Part shown: one piece after another, positions 31,337-40,696 of the stretch
Layout: every line of letters begins with the position of its first letter
How positions within the stretch are numbered: position 1 is the first letter of the stretch
Assembly: GCA_020637055.1 (NCBI GenBank)
Contig: JACJWR010000003.1
Coordinates: forward strand, 399,435-463,434
Direction of reading: 5' to 3'
Length of the DNA: 64,000 bases
Source: Actinomycetota bacterium
GTDB taxonomy: Bacteria; Actinomycetota; Actinomycetes; S36-B12; UBA10799
Made by a program: the position numbers and the translations under genes
Notes under the pieces: model-generated
Told to the model about the DNA's origin: nothing
Database searches by the model: none
The model's input: the letters and a program-made list of their open reading frames with translations, nothing else

Positions 31337-34066
31337 TCAGCCGCCACCTTCGGTGCTGCCCGCGTCGGCGGCGGCGGGGTCCCACAACCGGTAGCGGTTG
31401 ATCGCCTCGGCCACCGTCGCAGCTGGGATCTCGCCGCGTCGGGAGAGCGCCGACAGCGTCTGCACCGCGATCGATTCCGCATCGACCAGGAAATGGCGGC
31501 GCAGGGCTCCTCGGGTGTCCGACATGCCCCAGCCGTCGGTGCCCAGGGTGTAGTAGTCGCTCGGCACCCAGGGCCGGATGAGATCCTGAACAGCCGTCAT
31601 GTAGTCCGACACCGCCACCACCGGACCTGGCCGGCCGGTCAGCTTCTGGGTGACGAACGCGGTCTGCGGGGGTTCGGTGGGTCGGGTCAAGTTGTGCCGG
31701 TCCACCGCAAGGCCGTCGCGGCGGAGTTCCGTCCAGGACGTCACCGACCACACGGCGGCCTGAACGCCCCATTCGTCGGCCAGGAGCCGTTGCGCCTTCA
31801 TCGCCCATGGCAGGGCGATGCCGGCGGCGAGGATCTGCGCCTGCGGCCCCTCCGACGACGCGGCGGGGGAGACCAGGTGCATCCCCTTGAGGATGCCGTC
31901 GACGTCCACATCGGCCGGTTGGGCGGGTTGCGGGATCGGCTCGTTGTAGACGGTGAGGTAGTAGAAGATGTCTTCGGAGTTCTCGCCGTACATGCGCCGC
32001 AGACCGTCCTTGACGATGTGCACGATCTCATAGGCGTAGGCCGGGTCGTAGTAGACGACCACCGGATTGGTCGCCGCCATCAACGGCGAATGGCCGTCCT
32101 CGTGCTGCAGCCCTTCACCGTTGAGCGTGGTCCGGCCCGCGGTGGCGCCGATGACGAATCCGCGGACCCGTTGATCCATCGCCAGCCAGAACTGGTCGCC
32201 GGTGCGCTGGTAGCCGAACATCGAATAGAAGATGTAGACCGGGATCATCGGCTCGTCGTGGGTGGAGTAGGACGTGCCCGCCGCGGCGAAGGTCGCCATC
32301 GACCCCGCCTCGTTGATCCCTTCGTGCAGGATCTGCCCGGCGGTACTCTCTTTGTAGGACAGCAGCAGTTCGCGGTCCACTGCGGTGTAGAGCTGGCCGT
32401 GCTGGTTGAAGATCTTCTGGGTCGGGAACATGGCGTCCATACCGAAGGTCCGCGCCTCATCCGGAATGATGGGCACGATCCGATGGCCGATCTCCGGATC
32501 CTTGACGAGGTCCTTGAGCAGCCGGACGAAGGCCATCGTGGTGGCCACCTCCTGCTTGCCGGAGCCTTTCGTCATGACTTCGTAGACCTTGTCGCCCGGC
32601 AGCACCAACGGCCGTGATTCGTCGTGCCGACTCGGGACGAAGCCGCCGAGATCCCGACGGTGGTCGAGCGCGTATTGCACCACCGGGTCGTCGATGCCCG
32701 GGTTGTAGTACGGCGGCAGGTACGGGTCGAGTTCCGAGTCCGGGATCGGGATCTCGAGGCGGTCCCGCAGGCCTTTGATGTCGTCGAGGGTGAGCTTCTT
32801 CATCTGGTGGGTGGAGTTGCGGCCCTCGAAGTGGGATCCGAGCGTGTAGCCCTTGACAGTCTTGGCGAGGATGACCGTGGGGCGGCCCTTGTGGGCCAAC
32901 GCCGCCGAGTAGGCGGCATTCAGTTTCGTGTAGTCGTGCCCTCCGCGGTAGAGCGCCCAGATCTGGTCGTCGCTCCAGTCGGCCACCATGGCGGCCGTGC
33001 GCGGGTCCCGGTTGAAGAAGTACTCGCGGATGAAGCCGCCGTCTTCGGCCTTCATCGTCTGATAGTCGCCGTCAAGGGTGTTGTTCATGAGGTTCACCAG
33101 CGCACCGTCGGTGTCCTGCGCCAGCAGTTGATCCCACGGGGTTCCCCAGATCACCTTGATGACGTTCCAGCCGGCTCCGCGGTAGAGCGCCTCCAACTCC
33201 TGGATGATCTTGCCGTTGCCGTTGACCGGACCGTCGAGGCGCTGCAGGTTGCAGTTGATGACGAAGGTCAGGTTGTCCAGTTCTTCACGCGCGGCGAGGT
33301 TGATCTTGCCCAGCGTCTCCGGTTCGTCCGTCTCACCGTCGCCGACGAAGGCCCACACATGCTGCTCTGAGGTGTCTTTGATGCCTCGGCCGGTGAGGTA
33401 CCGGTTGAACCGTGCCTGGTAGATCGCGTGCAGCGGACCCAGACCCATCGAAACGGTCGGGAACTGCCAGTAGCCGGGCATCAGCCGCGGATGCGGATAG
33501 GAGGGCAGACCGCCCCCGGCATGCGACAGTTCTTGTCGGAATCCATCCATCAGGTCGGCGCCGAAGCGGCCGAGCAGGAAGGAGCGGGCGTAGATTCCGG
33601 GGGAGGCGTGGCCTTGGAAGAACACCTGGTCGCCACCGCCAGGGTGGTCGGGACCGCGGAAGTAGTGGTTGAAGGCAACCTCGTAGAGCGTCGCCGAAGA
33701 GGCGAAGGTGGAGATGTGGCCGCCGACTCCGATACCGGGACGCTGCGCCCGGTGCACCATCATGGCGGCGTTCCAGCGCACCATCTTGGCGAACCGCTTC
33801 TCGGTGGCGATATCGCCGGGGTACACCGGTTCATCCTCGGGGTGGATGGTGTTGATGTAGTCCGTCTGCCGGACATCCGGCACGCCCAGATCGAGCTCCG
33901 AGGCGCGGCGCTGCAGTTCGCGCAGCAGGAATCGCGCCCGGTCGGCGCCCTCCTCCCGCGCCAAGGCGTCCAGTGAGTCCAACCACTCCTGGCTTTCGCC
34001 CGGATCGGGGTCGACGTACTGGTGGGGTAGCGGGAGCGGTGACTTGACGATCCGTGGTTCGGTCAC
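31337..34066 (-). CDS. aceE: pyruvate dehydrogenase E1 component (homodimeric)
   Basis: A 909-residue thiamine-diphosphate enzyme decarboxylating pyruvate for acetyl-CoA formation. Motifs: [20 protein letters not shown] near the N terminus, and the ThDP-binding segment [20 protein letters not shown] (GDG...NL). Later come FATSTHDEP-like [20 protein letters not shown] and DGWGMSDTR near the C terminus. The length fits the AceE type of Actinobacteria, where E1 works in a mixed complex with the 2-oxoglutarate dehydrogenase. It is third in a leftward operon after DUF3052 and an E2-like gene. Confidence 0.96.
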   Translation of the reverse strand: MTEPRIVKSPLPLPHQYVDPDPGESQEWLDSLDALAREEGADRARFLLRELQRRASELDLGVPDVRQTDYINTIHPEDEPVYPGDIATEKRFAKMVRWNAAMMVHRAQRPGIGVGGHISTFASSATLYEVAFNHYFRGPDHPGGGDQVFFQGHASPGIYARSFLLGRFGADLMDGFRQELSHAGGGLPSYPHPRLMPGYWQFPTVSMGLGPLHAIYQARFNRYLTGRGIKDTSEQHVWAFVGDGETDEPETLGKINLAAREELDNLTFVINCNLQRLDGPVNGNGKIIQELEALYRGAGWNVIKVIWGTPWDQLLAQDTDGALVNLMNNTLDGDYQTMKAEDGGFIREYFFNRDPRTAAMVADWSDDQIWALYRGGHDYTKLNAAYSAALAHKGRPTVILAKTVKGYTLGSHFEGRNSTHQMKKLTLDDIKGLRDRLEIPIPDSELDPYLPPYYNPGIDDPVVQYALDHRRDLGGFVPSRHDESRPLVLPGDKVYEVMTKGSGKQEVATTMAFVRLLKDLVKDPEIGHRIVPIIPDEARTFGMDAMFPTQKIFNQHGQLYTAVDRELLLSYKESTAGQILHEGINEAGSMATFAAAGTSYSTHDEPMIPVYIFYSMFGYQRTGDQFWLAMDQRVRGFVIGATAGRTTLNGEGLQHEDGHSPLMAATNPVVVYYDPAYAYEIVHIVKDGLRRMYGENSEDIFYYLTVYNEPIPQPAQPADVDVDGILKGMHLVSPAASSEGPQAQILAAGIALPWAMKAQRLLADEWGVQAAVWSVTSWTELRRDGLAVDRHNLTRPTEPPQTAFVTQKLTGRPGPVVAVSDYMTAVQDLIRPWVPSDYYTLGTDGWGMSDTRGALRRHFLVDAESIAVQTLSALSRRGEIPAATVAEAINRYRLWDPAAADAGSTEGGG

Positions 34067-34107
34067 AAGAGTCTCCTGGACGTCCGTGGATAGGTGAGTG
34101 GGCGGAG

Positions 34108-34926
34108 CTAGTCGCTGTGGGCGGCGGGCGCGGTCAGCGGGCCGAGGTTGTCCGGCGCGGAGAAGGACTTCTTGAACGATCGCGCCACGGTGGCTGCCTG
34201 GAATCCGTCGACGAACCGGTGATCCAGCGTGGCGGTGATCGTGAGCCCCTTGCGCACCTCGGGTTTGCCGTCGATGGGGAACACCATGTCCCGGATCGCG
34301 CCCACTGCGATGTAGAGCGGCACCCGGGCGAAGGGCGTCGGCGGCACGAAGGCCTCGTCCACCCCGAGCATGCCGACACTGGTGATGATGCCGGCACCGA
34401 ATGGGTAGGCGGGTTGTCCGCCGAACGTGCGTCCCATGGAAGTCGTCATGAAGCCAGCCAGGCTGAAGACCCGCCGCAATGCCCAGGTGGGCATCTTGGA
34501 GGCGATATCGGCACTCTTCTTGAAGTTCTCGTCTTGACCGCTGCGCACGTGGCTCGCACCCGACTGCAGGCGTTTGGCCACCTCCGCCGGGGTGAGGGTG
34601 TCGATGTTCTTGACCAGCACCTGGGCCAGCTGCTTGCCACCGTCGACCTGCACCAGGAACGAGATGTTGACGTCGTCATAGGCGTAGTACTTGCCGAACG
34701 CGATGTAGCCGTTCAGCGTCGGCTCCAGGGCCAGAGCCCGCCCAAGCGCCGCGCCGATGAAGGACGTGATGGTGACCTTCTCGCCGGTCACCTCCCGGGC
34801 TCGTTCGATGTAGTCGAGCACGGCGGTCGCGTCCAGGGTGATGACTCCCTGGATCAAACCCTCATGCGGTGGTTTCCAGGTGGCGATGGTCATCCGGCGA
34901 CGCGTCGACATCAGTTCACGGGGCAT
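34108..34926 (-). CDS. E2-like acyltransferase catalytic domain without lipoyl domain
   Basis: A 272-residue protein consisting only of the 2-oxoacid dehydrogenase acyltransferase catalytic fold. The active-site pattern is present as [15 protein letters not shown] (HxxxDG). There is no lipoyl domain, swinging-arm lysine (DKA/DKV) or peripheral-subunit-binding domain. ATG 34926 has AGGA six bases upstream. It sits between DUF3052 and aceE in one operon, so a role in organising or modulating the PDH complex, or a different CoA-dependent acyl transfer, is likely but unproven. Confidence 0.85.
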   Translation of the reverse strand: MPRELMSTRRRMTIATWKPPHEGLIQGVITLDATAVLDYIERAREVTGEKVTITSFIGAALGRALALEPTLNGYIAFGKYYAYDDVNISFLVQVDGGKQLAQVLVKNIDTLTPAEVAKRLQSGASHVRSGQDENFKKSADIASKMPTWALRRVFSLAGFMTTSMGRTFGGQPAYPFGAGIITSVGMLGVDEAFVPPTPFARVPLYIAVGAIRDMVFPIDGKPEVRKGLTITATLDHRFVDGFQAATVARSFKKSFSAPDNLGPLTAPAAHSD

Positions 34927-34934
34927 ATCGGGTC

Positions 34935-35342
34935 CTATCGCTTTGCTCGTGGGCTCACAAGGCGGGTGCCCTGCCAGTCTTTGGATGCGCTGATGGTGCT
35001 GGTCTGTTGCAGGCCGGCAACGGGAGCGGCCTCGGCGATGTCGGCGGCTTCGATGTGTCCCTCGCGGCCGGACTTCGGGGTGAGCAACCACACCGTTCCG
35101 TGGTCCGCGAGCGGTGTGATGGCGTCCATCAGGGCATCGACCAGATCGCCGTCCTCGTCGCGCCACCAGAGCAGCACGACATCGACGACCTCGTCGGAGT
35201 CCTCATCGAGGAGGTCGCCGGCGGCCGCCTCGGCCACCACTGCGCGGAGCGATTCGTCGCAGTCGGAGTCCCACCCGATCTCCATCACCGCTTCGCCGGC
35301 CTTGACGCCAAGCGCATTGGCCGGACCCGTGGTCGCCGTCAA
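34935..35342 (-). CDS. DUF3052 protein
   Basis: A 135-residue acidic protein of a family found beside aceE across Actinobacteria. It has a central VVDVVLLWWRDEDGDLVDAL strand-helix and later TVWLLTPKSGREGHIEAADI, ending in TSTISASKDWQGTRLVSPRA. The fold looks SAM-methyltransferase-derived or Rossmann-like, without cofactor motifs. Start is TTG 35342, preceded by GAGGGAGG. It is first in the operon with the E2-like gene (8-bp gap) and aceE. Confidence 0.88.
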   Translation of the reverse strand: MTATTGPANALGVKAGEAVMEIGWDSDCDESLRAVVAEAAAGDLLDEDSDEVVDVVLLWWRDEDGDLVDALMDAITPLADHGTVWLLTPKSGREGHIEAADIAEAAPVAGLQQTSTISASKDWQGTRLVSPRAKR

Positions 35343-35468
35343 CGTTCCTCCCTCGCCTGAGCGGACTGCGAAACCGCAGCCCGCGAGTTAGTCCACCCGA
35401 CGACGGGTGGCTCATGCAACATCTGTGCCCATATTGCCCGTAACTGGGGCCCGAAGCGGCCCCACGGC

Positions 35469-36383
35469 TCAGCGGCCGAACGGCAGTTTCGACAGCAGCG
35501 TGGTCACCGTGCCCAGGTAGCGTCCCGCACGTGCCAGGGCAGCGCCACCCGGCAGGCCGGGAACGGTCTCCACCACCGGCACCCAGTTGAGCAGGCCGGA
35601 GACATCGTGCAACCGCAGTGACCCTGATCGGTACAGCCCCGCCACGTCGGCGCGCCCGGCCGTCACCGTGAGCACCGTCGCCACGTCCGCGATGACCGCC
35701 GGGCCGGCCGCCTGCGGGTCGGCCTCGCTGACGTCGCGGGTGCACCAACTCCCGTCAGCTGCACCGGTGCCGATCTGCCGTCCCGGCACGCGAGCTGTGA
35801 TGGAAGCCGCCACCCCGGCCCGCGCCGCGAAGGCGCCGGTGGTGTCGACGAGGGCATTGAGACCGGCATCGAGCAGGTCCGCCGGGGCCTCCCCGACCAC
35901 CGCCGCGAGATCAAGTGAGATCAGCGCCATCGGGTAGGCGGCCCCGTGGATGGCGGTGAGCAGTGGCAGCGGGCCGAGCGCCGTGGGCGTCGGCAGCAGC
36001 GATTCGGCCGACCAGTCCGGATCGGACTCCAGCCAACGCGCCAGCGAATCCCGGGATCGGCGCAGCGCCGCAGTGAGTTCAGCGGAGGTGGGTCGGGCCG
36101 GGATTTCCGGCGCACTGCCGGGAGTGGGTTCGCCGACCCGACCCGCCCTGGCGTCGGTGAGCATGTCGTCCAGCGTCCGGCTTCCTGGCCAGGTGCCCAT
36201 CTCGGCCACCGCCTCGCCGGCTGAGCGCTTGCGCACCGGCATTGCCGGATCGACCCCAGAGGTGAATTCGATGAACAGATCCCAAGCGGCTAGCGTTGTC
36301 GCAACCAGCGCGAGGGGATCAGTGGTGGCAAGACCCTGCTCGCCGGGCGATGGCTGCAACAACGGCGGAGGTATCTCGCTCAC
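35469..36383 (-). CDS. maleylpyruvate-isomerase/DinB-like protein (tentative)
   Basis: A 304-residue soluble protein. The middle (about residues 20-200) resembles the four-helix mycothiol-dependent maleylpyruvate isomerase N-terminal domain: TTLAAWDLFIEFTSG, TAALRRSRDSLARWLESD, and LLTAIHGAAYPMALISLD with a histidine at a possible metal position. The following stretch (WCTRDVSEADPQAAG, VLTVTAGRADVAGLYRSG) looks like a sterol-carrier-like domain that often accompanies it. No gene for a partner pathway is adjacent. Divergent from ahpE. Function unproven. Confidence 0.55.
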   Translation of the reverse strand: MSEIPPPLLQPSPGEQGLATTDPLALVATTLAAWDLFIEFTSGVDPAMPVRKRSAGEAVAEMGTWPGSRTLDDMLTDARAGRVGEPTPGSAPEIPARPTSAELTAALRRSRDSLARWLESDPDWSAESLLPTPTALGPLPLLTAIHGAAYPMALISLDLAAVVGEAPADLLDAGLNALVDTTGAFAARAGVAASITARVPGRQIGTGAADGSWCTRDVSEADPQAAGPAVIADVATVLTVTAGRADVAGLYRSGSLRLHDVSGLLNWVPVVETVPGLPGGAALARAGRYLGTVTTLLSKLPFGR

Positions 36384-36420
36384 GCCACATGCTTACACAT
36401 CATCGGATTGCGAGGAGATC

Positions 36421-36882
36421 ATGTCTGTTCAGCTGGGCACCCCGGCACCGGATTTCGAACTTCCAAACCAGCACGGTCAGAAGGTTCGACTCTCCGATTT
36501 CCGCGGTAAGAAGAATGTCGTCGTCGTGTTCTATCCCTTCGCCTTCACGGGGGTATGCACCGGCGAGCTCTGTGTCATCCGCGATGAGGTGTCCGACTTC
36601 GTCGCCGACGGAGTCGAGACCCTGGCGATATCCTGCGACCCGGTGCCTTCGCTGAAGGTGTTCGCCGAGTCGAACGACCTCGGCTACTCGCTGTTGTCGG
36701 ATTTCTGGCCGCACGGGGAGACCGCCAAGGCCTACGGCGTGTTCCTGCCGGACACCGGTTTCGCCACCCGCGGCACGTTCATCATCGACACCGAAGGGAT
36801 CGTGCGCTGGAGCGTCGTCAACGGCCCCGGTGAGGCGCGTTCGACCGACGAGTACCGGGCAGCGTTGGCACAACTGGGCTGA
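36421..36882 (+). CDS. ahpE: peroxiredoxin AhpE
   Basis: A 153-residue thioredoxin-fold peroxidase. The peroxidatic cysteine is in YPFAFTGVCTGELC, with the P-x3-T-x2-C context; a second Cys lies four residues later. The conserved Arg is in TFIIDTEGIVRW or nearby. ATG 36421 follows GGAG. AhpE next to the aceE/DUF3052 region is also seen in mycobacteria, which supports the name. It reduces hydroperoxides using mycothiol/mycoredoxin in relatives. Confidence 0.9.
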   Translation: MSVQLGTPAPDFELPNQHGQKVRLSDFRGKKNVVVVFYPFAFTGVCTGELCVIRDEVSDFVADGVETLAISCDPVPSLKVFAESNDLGYSLLSDFWPHGETAKAYGVFLPDTGFATRGTFIIDTEGIVRWSVVNGPGEARSTDEYRAALAQLG

Positions 36883-36910
36883 CGACGTCACCGGAGGCCG
36901 ACGGTGCGAG

Positions 36911-36983
36911 TGGGCCCGGCCGGACTCGAACCGACGACCTACCCGGTGTAAACGGGGTGCGCTACCAGCTGCGCTACGGGCCC
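36911..36983 (-). tRNA. tRNA-Val (TAC)
   Basis: Cloverleaf with acceptor GGGCCCG/CGGGCCC, D arm GCGC/GCGC, anticodon loop TTTACAC, T arm GTCGG TTCGAGT CCGGC, discriminator A. No CCA is encoded. Confidence 0.93.
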
Positions 36984-37144
36984 GCGCATGAGCGTAGAGC
37001 AGGGGCGCGATGGAATGGGCCCGACCCCCGGGTCTCGGGCCGTCGGGGGTCGGGCCCGGCTCAATCATGAGCCCGGTCGACGGTGGGCGCATCTCGGGCG
37101 AGCGCGACGCGTCCTCCCGTTACGGGAGGCTCTACCGTGGACCC

Positions 37145-38326
37145 ATGCCAGCCGAGCCCGGAGTTGCCCCGCCGGTGGATCTTTCCGCAGTGGTCGCCGT
37201 CATGGCGGACTTGTACCCGCCGTGGTTGGCCGAGTCGTGGGACGCCGTGGGTTTGGTCTGTGGCGCCCCCCAGCAGTCGGTGACCAGGGTGCTGGTGGCC
37301 ATCGACCCCACCGAGGAGGTCGTCCGGGAAGCGTTGGACTGGGGGGCGGATCTGTTGATCTGCCACCACCCGAGGCTGCTGACAGGTGTGCACGGAGTGC
37401 CGGCGACGACGGCGGCCGGACGGGTGGTGCACCGGCTGATCGAGGGTTCGTGTGCGCTGCTGACGGCTCACACCAACGCCGACGCCGCAACTCCCGGAGT
37501 GTCCGATGCGCTGGCCGAACTTCTCGGGTTGGTGGATCTCACGGTGCTGCAGCGAGAGCCGGAGGCCGCTGGAACCCACCTGCTCGTCACCTACCTGCCA
37601 CACGACTACGTCGACCCGGTGATCGACGCGGTATCGGCGGCAGGCGCAGGCGTCGTCGGTGACTACCGGCGCTGTGCTTTCACCTCGGATGGGCGTGGTA
37701 CCTACGAGGTTCCCGTCGACGGGGCTCCGTTCCTCGGCGAGCCCGGGCAGCGTGCCGGGGCCGACGAAATCCGAATCGAGATGACACTTCCCGCGGCCCG
37801 GTTGGCCGCGGTGCTGGCGGCGCTTCGATCCGCCCACCCGTACGAAGAACCGGCCTTCGAGGTGCTCCCGGTCATCGAGGCGCCGCGGCAGACCGGCATC
37901 GGTCGTGTGGGACATCTGGCCGAACCCATGACCCTGGCCGGGTTCGCCGAGCGTGTCGCCGAGCGCTTGCCGGCAACTGCGGCCGGGGTGCGCTTCGCCG
38001 GCGCCCCGCACCGACTGATCCGAAGAGTGGCGGTTTGTGGGGGAGCCGGCGATTCCCTGCTGTCCGATGCCGACGCGGCCGGCGTCGACGTATTCGTCAC
38101 GGCGGATCTGCGGCACCACCGTGCTCTGGATCACCTTGCCGAAGGGGGCTGCGCGCTGATCGATGTGCCTCACTGGGCGAGCGAGTGGCCCTGGTGTGCC
38201 CAGGTGGCGAGGCTGCTGCCCCCGGCTCTGGTGGCGGCGCTGGGGCCAGCAGCGGATAGCGTGGAGGTGCGAGTTTCCCGCTTGCCCACCGATCCCTGGA
38301 CCGAACACCTGAGGAGTCCCGTGTGA
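37145..38326 (+). CDS. NIF3-like (YbgI/DUF34) metal-binding protein
   Basis: A 393-residue NIF3 family protein. Metal ligands are visible in LLICHHPRLLTG, LLTAHTNADAA and the late DVFVTADLRHHRALD with IDVPHWASEWP. The insert between the two halves (about 150-270) is the PII-like domain found in longer bacterial members, with HPYEEPAFEVLPV. Candidate roles include GTP cyclohydrolase-like activity or metal handling; none is settled. ATG 37145 starts where similarity begins. The stop overlaps the next gene, opening a four-gene coupled operon. Confidence 0.88.
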   Translation: MPAEPGVAPPVDLSAVVAVMADLYPPWLAESWDAVGLVCGAPQQSVTRVLVAIDPTEEVVREALDWGADLLICHHPRLLTGVHGVPATTAAGRVVHRLIEGSCALLTAHTNADAATPGVSDALAELLGLVDLTVLQREPEAAGTHLLVTYLPHDYVDPVIDAVSAAGAGVVGDYRRCAFTSDGRGTYEVPVDGAPFLGEPGQRAGADEIRIEMTLPAARLAAVLAALRSAHPYEEPAFEVLPVIEAPRQTGIGRVGHLAEPMTLAGFAERVAERLPATAAGVRFAGAPHRLIRRVAVCGGAGDSLLSDADAAGVDVFVTADLRHHRALDHLAEGGCALIDVPHWASEWPWCAQVARLLPPALVAALGPAADSVEVRVSRLPTDPWTEHLRSPV

Positions 38327-39066
38327 AGGCTGACCCGTTCGCGCAACTCGCCCTACTCCGGCTGCAGGGCATAGACACCGCGTTGGACCGCAATCGCCAC
38401 ACGCAGGCGAATCTGCCGGAACGTGCCGAGGTGGCGAGGCTGCGCAAGGTGGCAGTTGAGGCACACAACCGGGTGGTACGAGCCACCACCGAGTTGACCG
38501 ACCTGCGGCGCGCTCTGCGCAAGGCCGAAGACGGGGTGGCCTCGGTCCGCGCCCGGGCCGACCGGGATCGTGCACTGCTGGCCTCGGGGAACGTCACCTC
38601 ACCCAAACAGTTGGCCGACTTGGAACACGAAGTCGCGTCGTTGGGGCGCAGGCAGTCGGACCTCGAGGACGCCGAGCTCGAGGTCATGGAGGCGGTGGAG
38701 CAGGCCGAGTCGGAGTTGGCCCTGGCCGAGGAGGCGGACAGTGCCGCAGCGGCCGACTTGGCGCGTGCCGAGGCTGCCGAGCAGGAGGCGCTGGCGGACC
38801 TCGGGGCCGAGCAGCAGCGCCTCACCGAGGAACGAGCCGGAAGCACCGAAGGCATTCCGGCGGACTTGCTCTCGGCCTACCAACGCATCCGCGATCACGG
38901 GAACGCGATTGCCGTGGGGCTGTTGCGCTACGGCAGGTGTGAGTCGTGCCAGATGGAACTGTCCAGGGTGGACATTGCGGCCGCCCGCGCGGCCGCCGTC
39001 GACGAGGTGCTGCGGTGTCCGGAATGCCAGGCGATCATGGTGCGGTCCGAGGAGTCCGGTCTGTGA
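38323..39066 (+). CDS. coiled-coil zinc-ribbon protein (DUF164/CdsZ-type)
   Basis: A 247-residue protein: a long antiparallel coiled coil (about 10-185) followed by a C4 zinc ribbon with CESCQMEL and CPECQAIM. Conserved family features include SGNVTSPKQLADLEHEV and SAYQRIRDHGNAIAVGLLRY. Members bind nucleic acid or act as chaperone-like adaptors; the function in Actinobacteria is open. It starts at GTG 38323 inside the NIF3 stop and overlaps the RNase H start, so translation is coupled on both sides. Confidence 0.9.
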   Translation: MKADPFAQLALLRLQGIDTALDRNRHTQANLPERAEVARLRKVAVEAHNRVVRATTELTDLRRALRKAEDGVASVRARADRDRALLASGNVTSPKQLADLEHEVASLGRRQSDLEDAELEVMEAVEQAESELALAEEADSAAAADLARAEAAEQEALADLGAEQQRLTEERAGSTEGIPADLLSAYQRIRDHGNAIAVGLLRYGRCESCQMELSRVDIAAARAAAVDEVLRCPECQAIMVRSEESGL

Positions 39067-39500
39067 ACGCCCGCTATGAGGTCGAGGCGGACGGCGGGTC
39101 ACGTGGCAATCCGGGCGCAGCGGCCTACGGTGCGGTGGTGCTTCGCGACGGGCAGGTGATCCGACAGCTTGCTGGGGCGCTCGGGCACGCCACCAACAAC
39201 GTTGCCGAATACCGCAGCGTGGTAGCCGCCCTCGAGTGGATCGCCACCCAACCGGATGGGGAGGCTGCGGTCGTCCATGTGCGGATGGACAGCAAGTTGG
39301 TGGTCGAGCAGATGTCCGGCCGTTGGAAGATCAAGCACCCAGACATGAAGGAACTCGCCCTGCGCGCCCGAGCTGCGCTCAAGCCCCAGCAGGTCACCTA
39401 CGAATGGGTGCCGCGGGAGCGCAACCGACGAGCTGATGCACTGGTCAACGAGGTCTTGGACACCGGCGACGACGCCTTGGTCATCAACCGGAGTCCATGA
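39063..39500 (+). CDS. rnhA: ribonuclease HI family protein
   Basis: A 145-residue RNase H domain. Catalytic carboxylates are in VEADGGSRGNPG (first Asp), NVAEYRSVVAALEW (Glu), VRMDSKLVVEQM (Asp) and RERNRRADALVNE (last Asp). It cleaves RNA in RNA-DNA hybrids. In mycobacteria the homologous domain is fused to a CobC-like phosphatase domain; here it ends just before a separate overlapping phosphatase gene. GTG 39063 overlaps the upstream stop. Confidence 0.9.
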   Translation: MNARYEVEADGGSRGNPGAAAYGAVVLRDGQVIRQLAGALGHATNNVAEYRSVVAALEWIATQPDGEAAVVHVRMDSKLVVEQMSGRWKIKHPDMKELALRARAALKPQQVTYEWVPRERNRRADALVNEVLDTGDDALVINRSP

Positions 39501-40120
39501 CCGGGATGAAGGCGCTGCGGGTGATCGCGATCCGACATGGCGCGACCGAATTGACCCAGGCGTTCCTCAACGGGGCCGGTCCGGGGGCGGCTGATCCTCC
39601 GCTTGACGAGCGTGGTCGTCGTCAGGTGAGGCTGTTGGCAAAGCACTTGGCCGGGGAATCCCCGGTCGGGGTGTGGTGTTCACCGGCCCGGCGGGCGGCG
39701 CAGACGGCCGCGGCGCTCGGCTGGACCCAGGCGCAGTCCGATGACCGGCTGACTGAGGTGGACTTCGGGGAATGGGAAGGACGAGCTCCTGCGGAGTTGG
39801 TGACCGATGAACGCTACCGGCGTTGGTGGGACGACCCGGACATGAGGGCTCCCGGTGGCACCCGCAGCCTGGCCGAGGTGAATGCGGACGTGCGGAGGTG
39901 GTTGGCCGCGCGACAGAGCGACTGTGCCGGGGAGACCATCGCAGCCGTTGGCCATGCCTCGACGGTGCGAGTCTTGGTGGCGGGGGCGATCGGCTTGCCG
40001 GTGGCCGAGTCCACCCGGTTGACGGTGCTGCCGGCGGGCGCAGCGGTGCTGCGGTTCTGGCCGGACGGCGGTTCCACCTTGGATGCGTTCTGGGCTCCCG
40101 GCCGGACACCGCCCGCGTGA
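39497..40120 (+). CDS. histidine phosphatase (CobC-like), partner of RNase H
   Basis: A 207-residue histidine phosphatase. The catalytic RHG is in VIAIRHGATE; further motifs are WCSPARRAAQTAAALG, the EVDFGEWEG loop, and the second histidine in AAVGHASTVRVLV. It corresponds to the C-terminal half of the fused mycobacterial RNase H/phosphatase, which has alpha-ribazole phosphatase activity in vitamin B12 synthesis. It starts at ATG 39497 overlapping rnhA. A strong hairpin follows (40226-40281). Confidence 0.88.
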   Translation: MTGMKALRVIAIRHGATELTQAFLNGAGPGAADPPLDERGRRQVRLLAKHLAGESPVGVWCSPARRAAQTAAALGWTQAQSDDRLTEVDFGEWEGRAPAELVTDERYRRWWDDPDMRAPGGTRSLAEVNADVRRWLAARQSDCAGETIAAVGHASTVRVLVAGAIGLPVAESTRLTVLPAGAAVLRFWPDGGSTLDAFWAPGRTPPA

Positions 40121-40225
40121 CCGGTGTGCAGACGGTCGAGTTGCGGGGCCGCCGGTTCGGCTCAAGACTGGAGATCTAGGCGCTGGCTCCTGAGGGCGCG
40201 GCAGGGGTGCCGCCCGCCAGCGCCG

Positions 40226-40281
40226 ACCGAGTGGTTCCCCTCCGTTGCCGAGAGCGGAGGGGGACCACTCCCTCCGCTCTC
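40226..40281 (+). terminator. overlapping alternative hairpins before rnpB
   Basis: Two mutually exclusive stems share the same middle. The first is GAGTGGTTCCCCTCCG with CGGAGGGGGACCACTC (one mismatch). The second is GAGAGCGGAGGG with CCCTCCGCTCTC. They end the four-gene operon, and the overlap could let one structure block the other. Confidence 0.6.
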
Positions 40282-40291
40282 GGGAGGCGAG

Positions 40292-40297
40292 TAGTCT
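40292..40297 (+). promoter_or_regulatory. -10 box of RNase P RNA gene
   Basis: TAGTCT fits TANNNT and lies 9 bases before the expected RNA 5' end at 40307. No convincing -35 hexamer is seen. Confidence 0.4.
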
Positions 40298-40306
40298 CGT
40301 CTCCCG

Positions 40307-40684
40307 ACAAGTCAGCCGGGCGGCCGCGGCCATCTTTTCGGAGATGGTCGAGGAAAGTCCGGACACCACAGGGCAGGGTGGTGGGTAACGCCCACCCGGG
40401 GTGACCCGCGGGAAAGTGCCACAGAAAACAAACCGCCTCGGCTGAGGTAAGGGTGAAACGGTGGTGTAAGAGACCACCAGCACCGCAGGTGACTGCGGTG
40501 GCTAGGCAAACCCCACCTGGTGCAAGACCAAGAGGGCCTTCCGCTTCGCGGATCGCCTGCGCAGACGGGTGGCCCGCCCCAAGTCTGCGGGTAGGTCGCA
40601 TGAGGCCGTCGGCAACGGCGGCGCCTGAGATGGATGGTCGCCCCCGCTGATGCGGGACAGAATCCGGCTTACAGGCTGACTTGT
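40307..40684 (+). ncRNA. rnpB: RNase P RNA, bacterial type A
   Basis: The catalytic RNA of RNase P, about 378 bases. Conserved regions are clear: GAGGAAAGTCCGGAC (CR-I, near 40349), CCACAGAAAACAAACCGCC, GGTAAGGGTGAAACGGTG (near 40447) and GACAGAATCCGGCTTAC (CR-V, near 40656). The ends pair: ACAAGTCAGCC at the 5' end with GGCTGACTTGT at the 3' end. Confidence 0.96.
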
Positions 40685-40696
40685 CACCCCTCCGGA

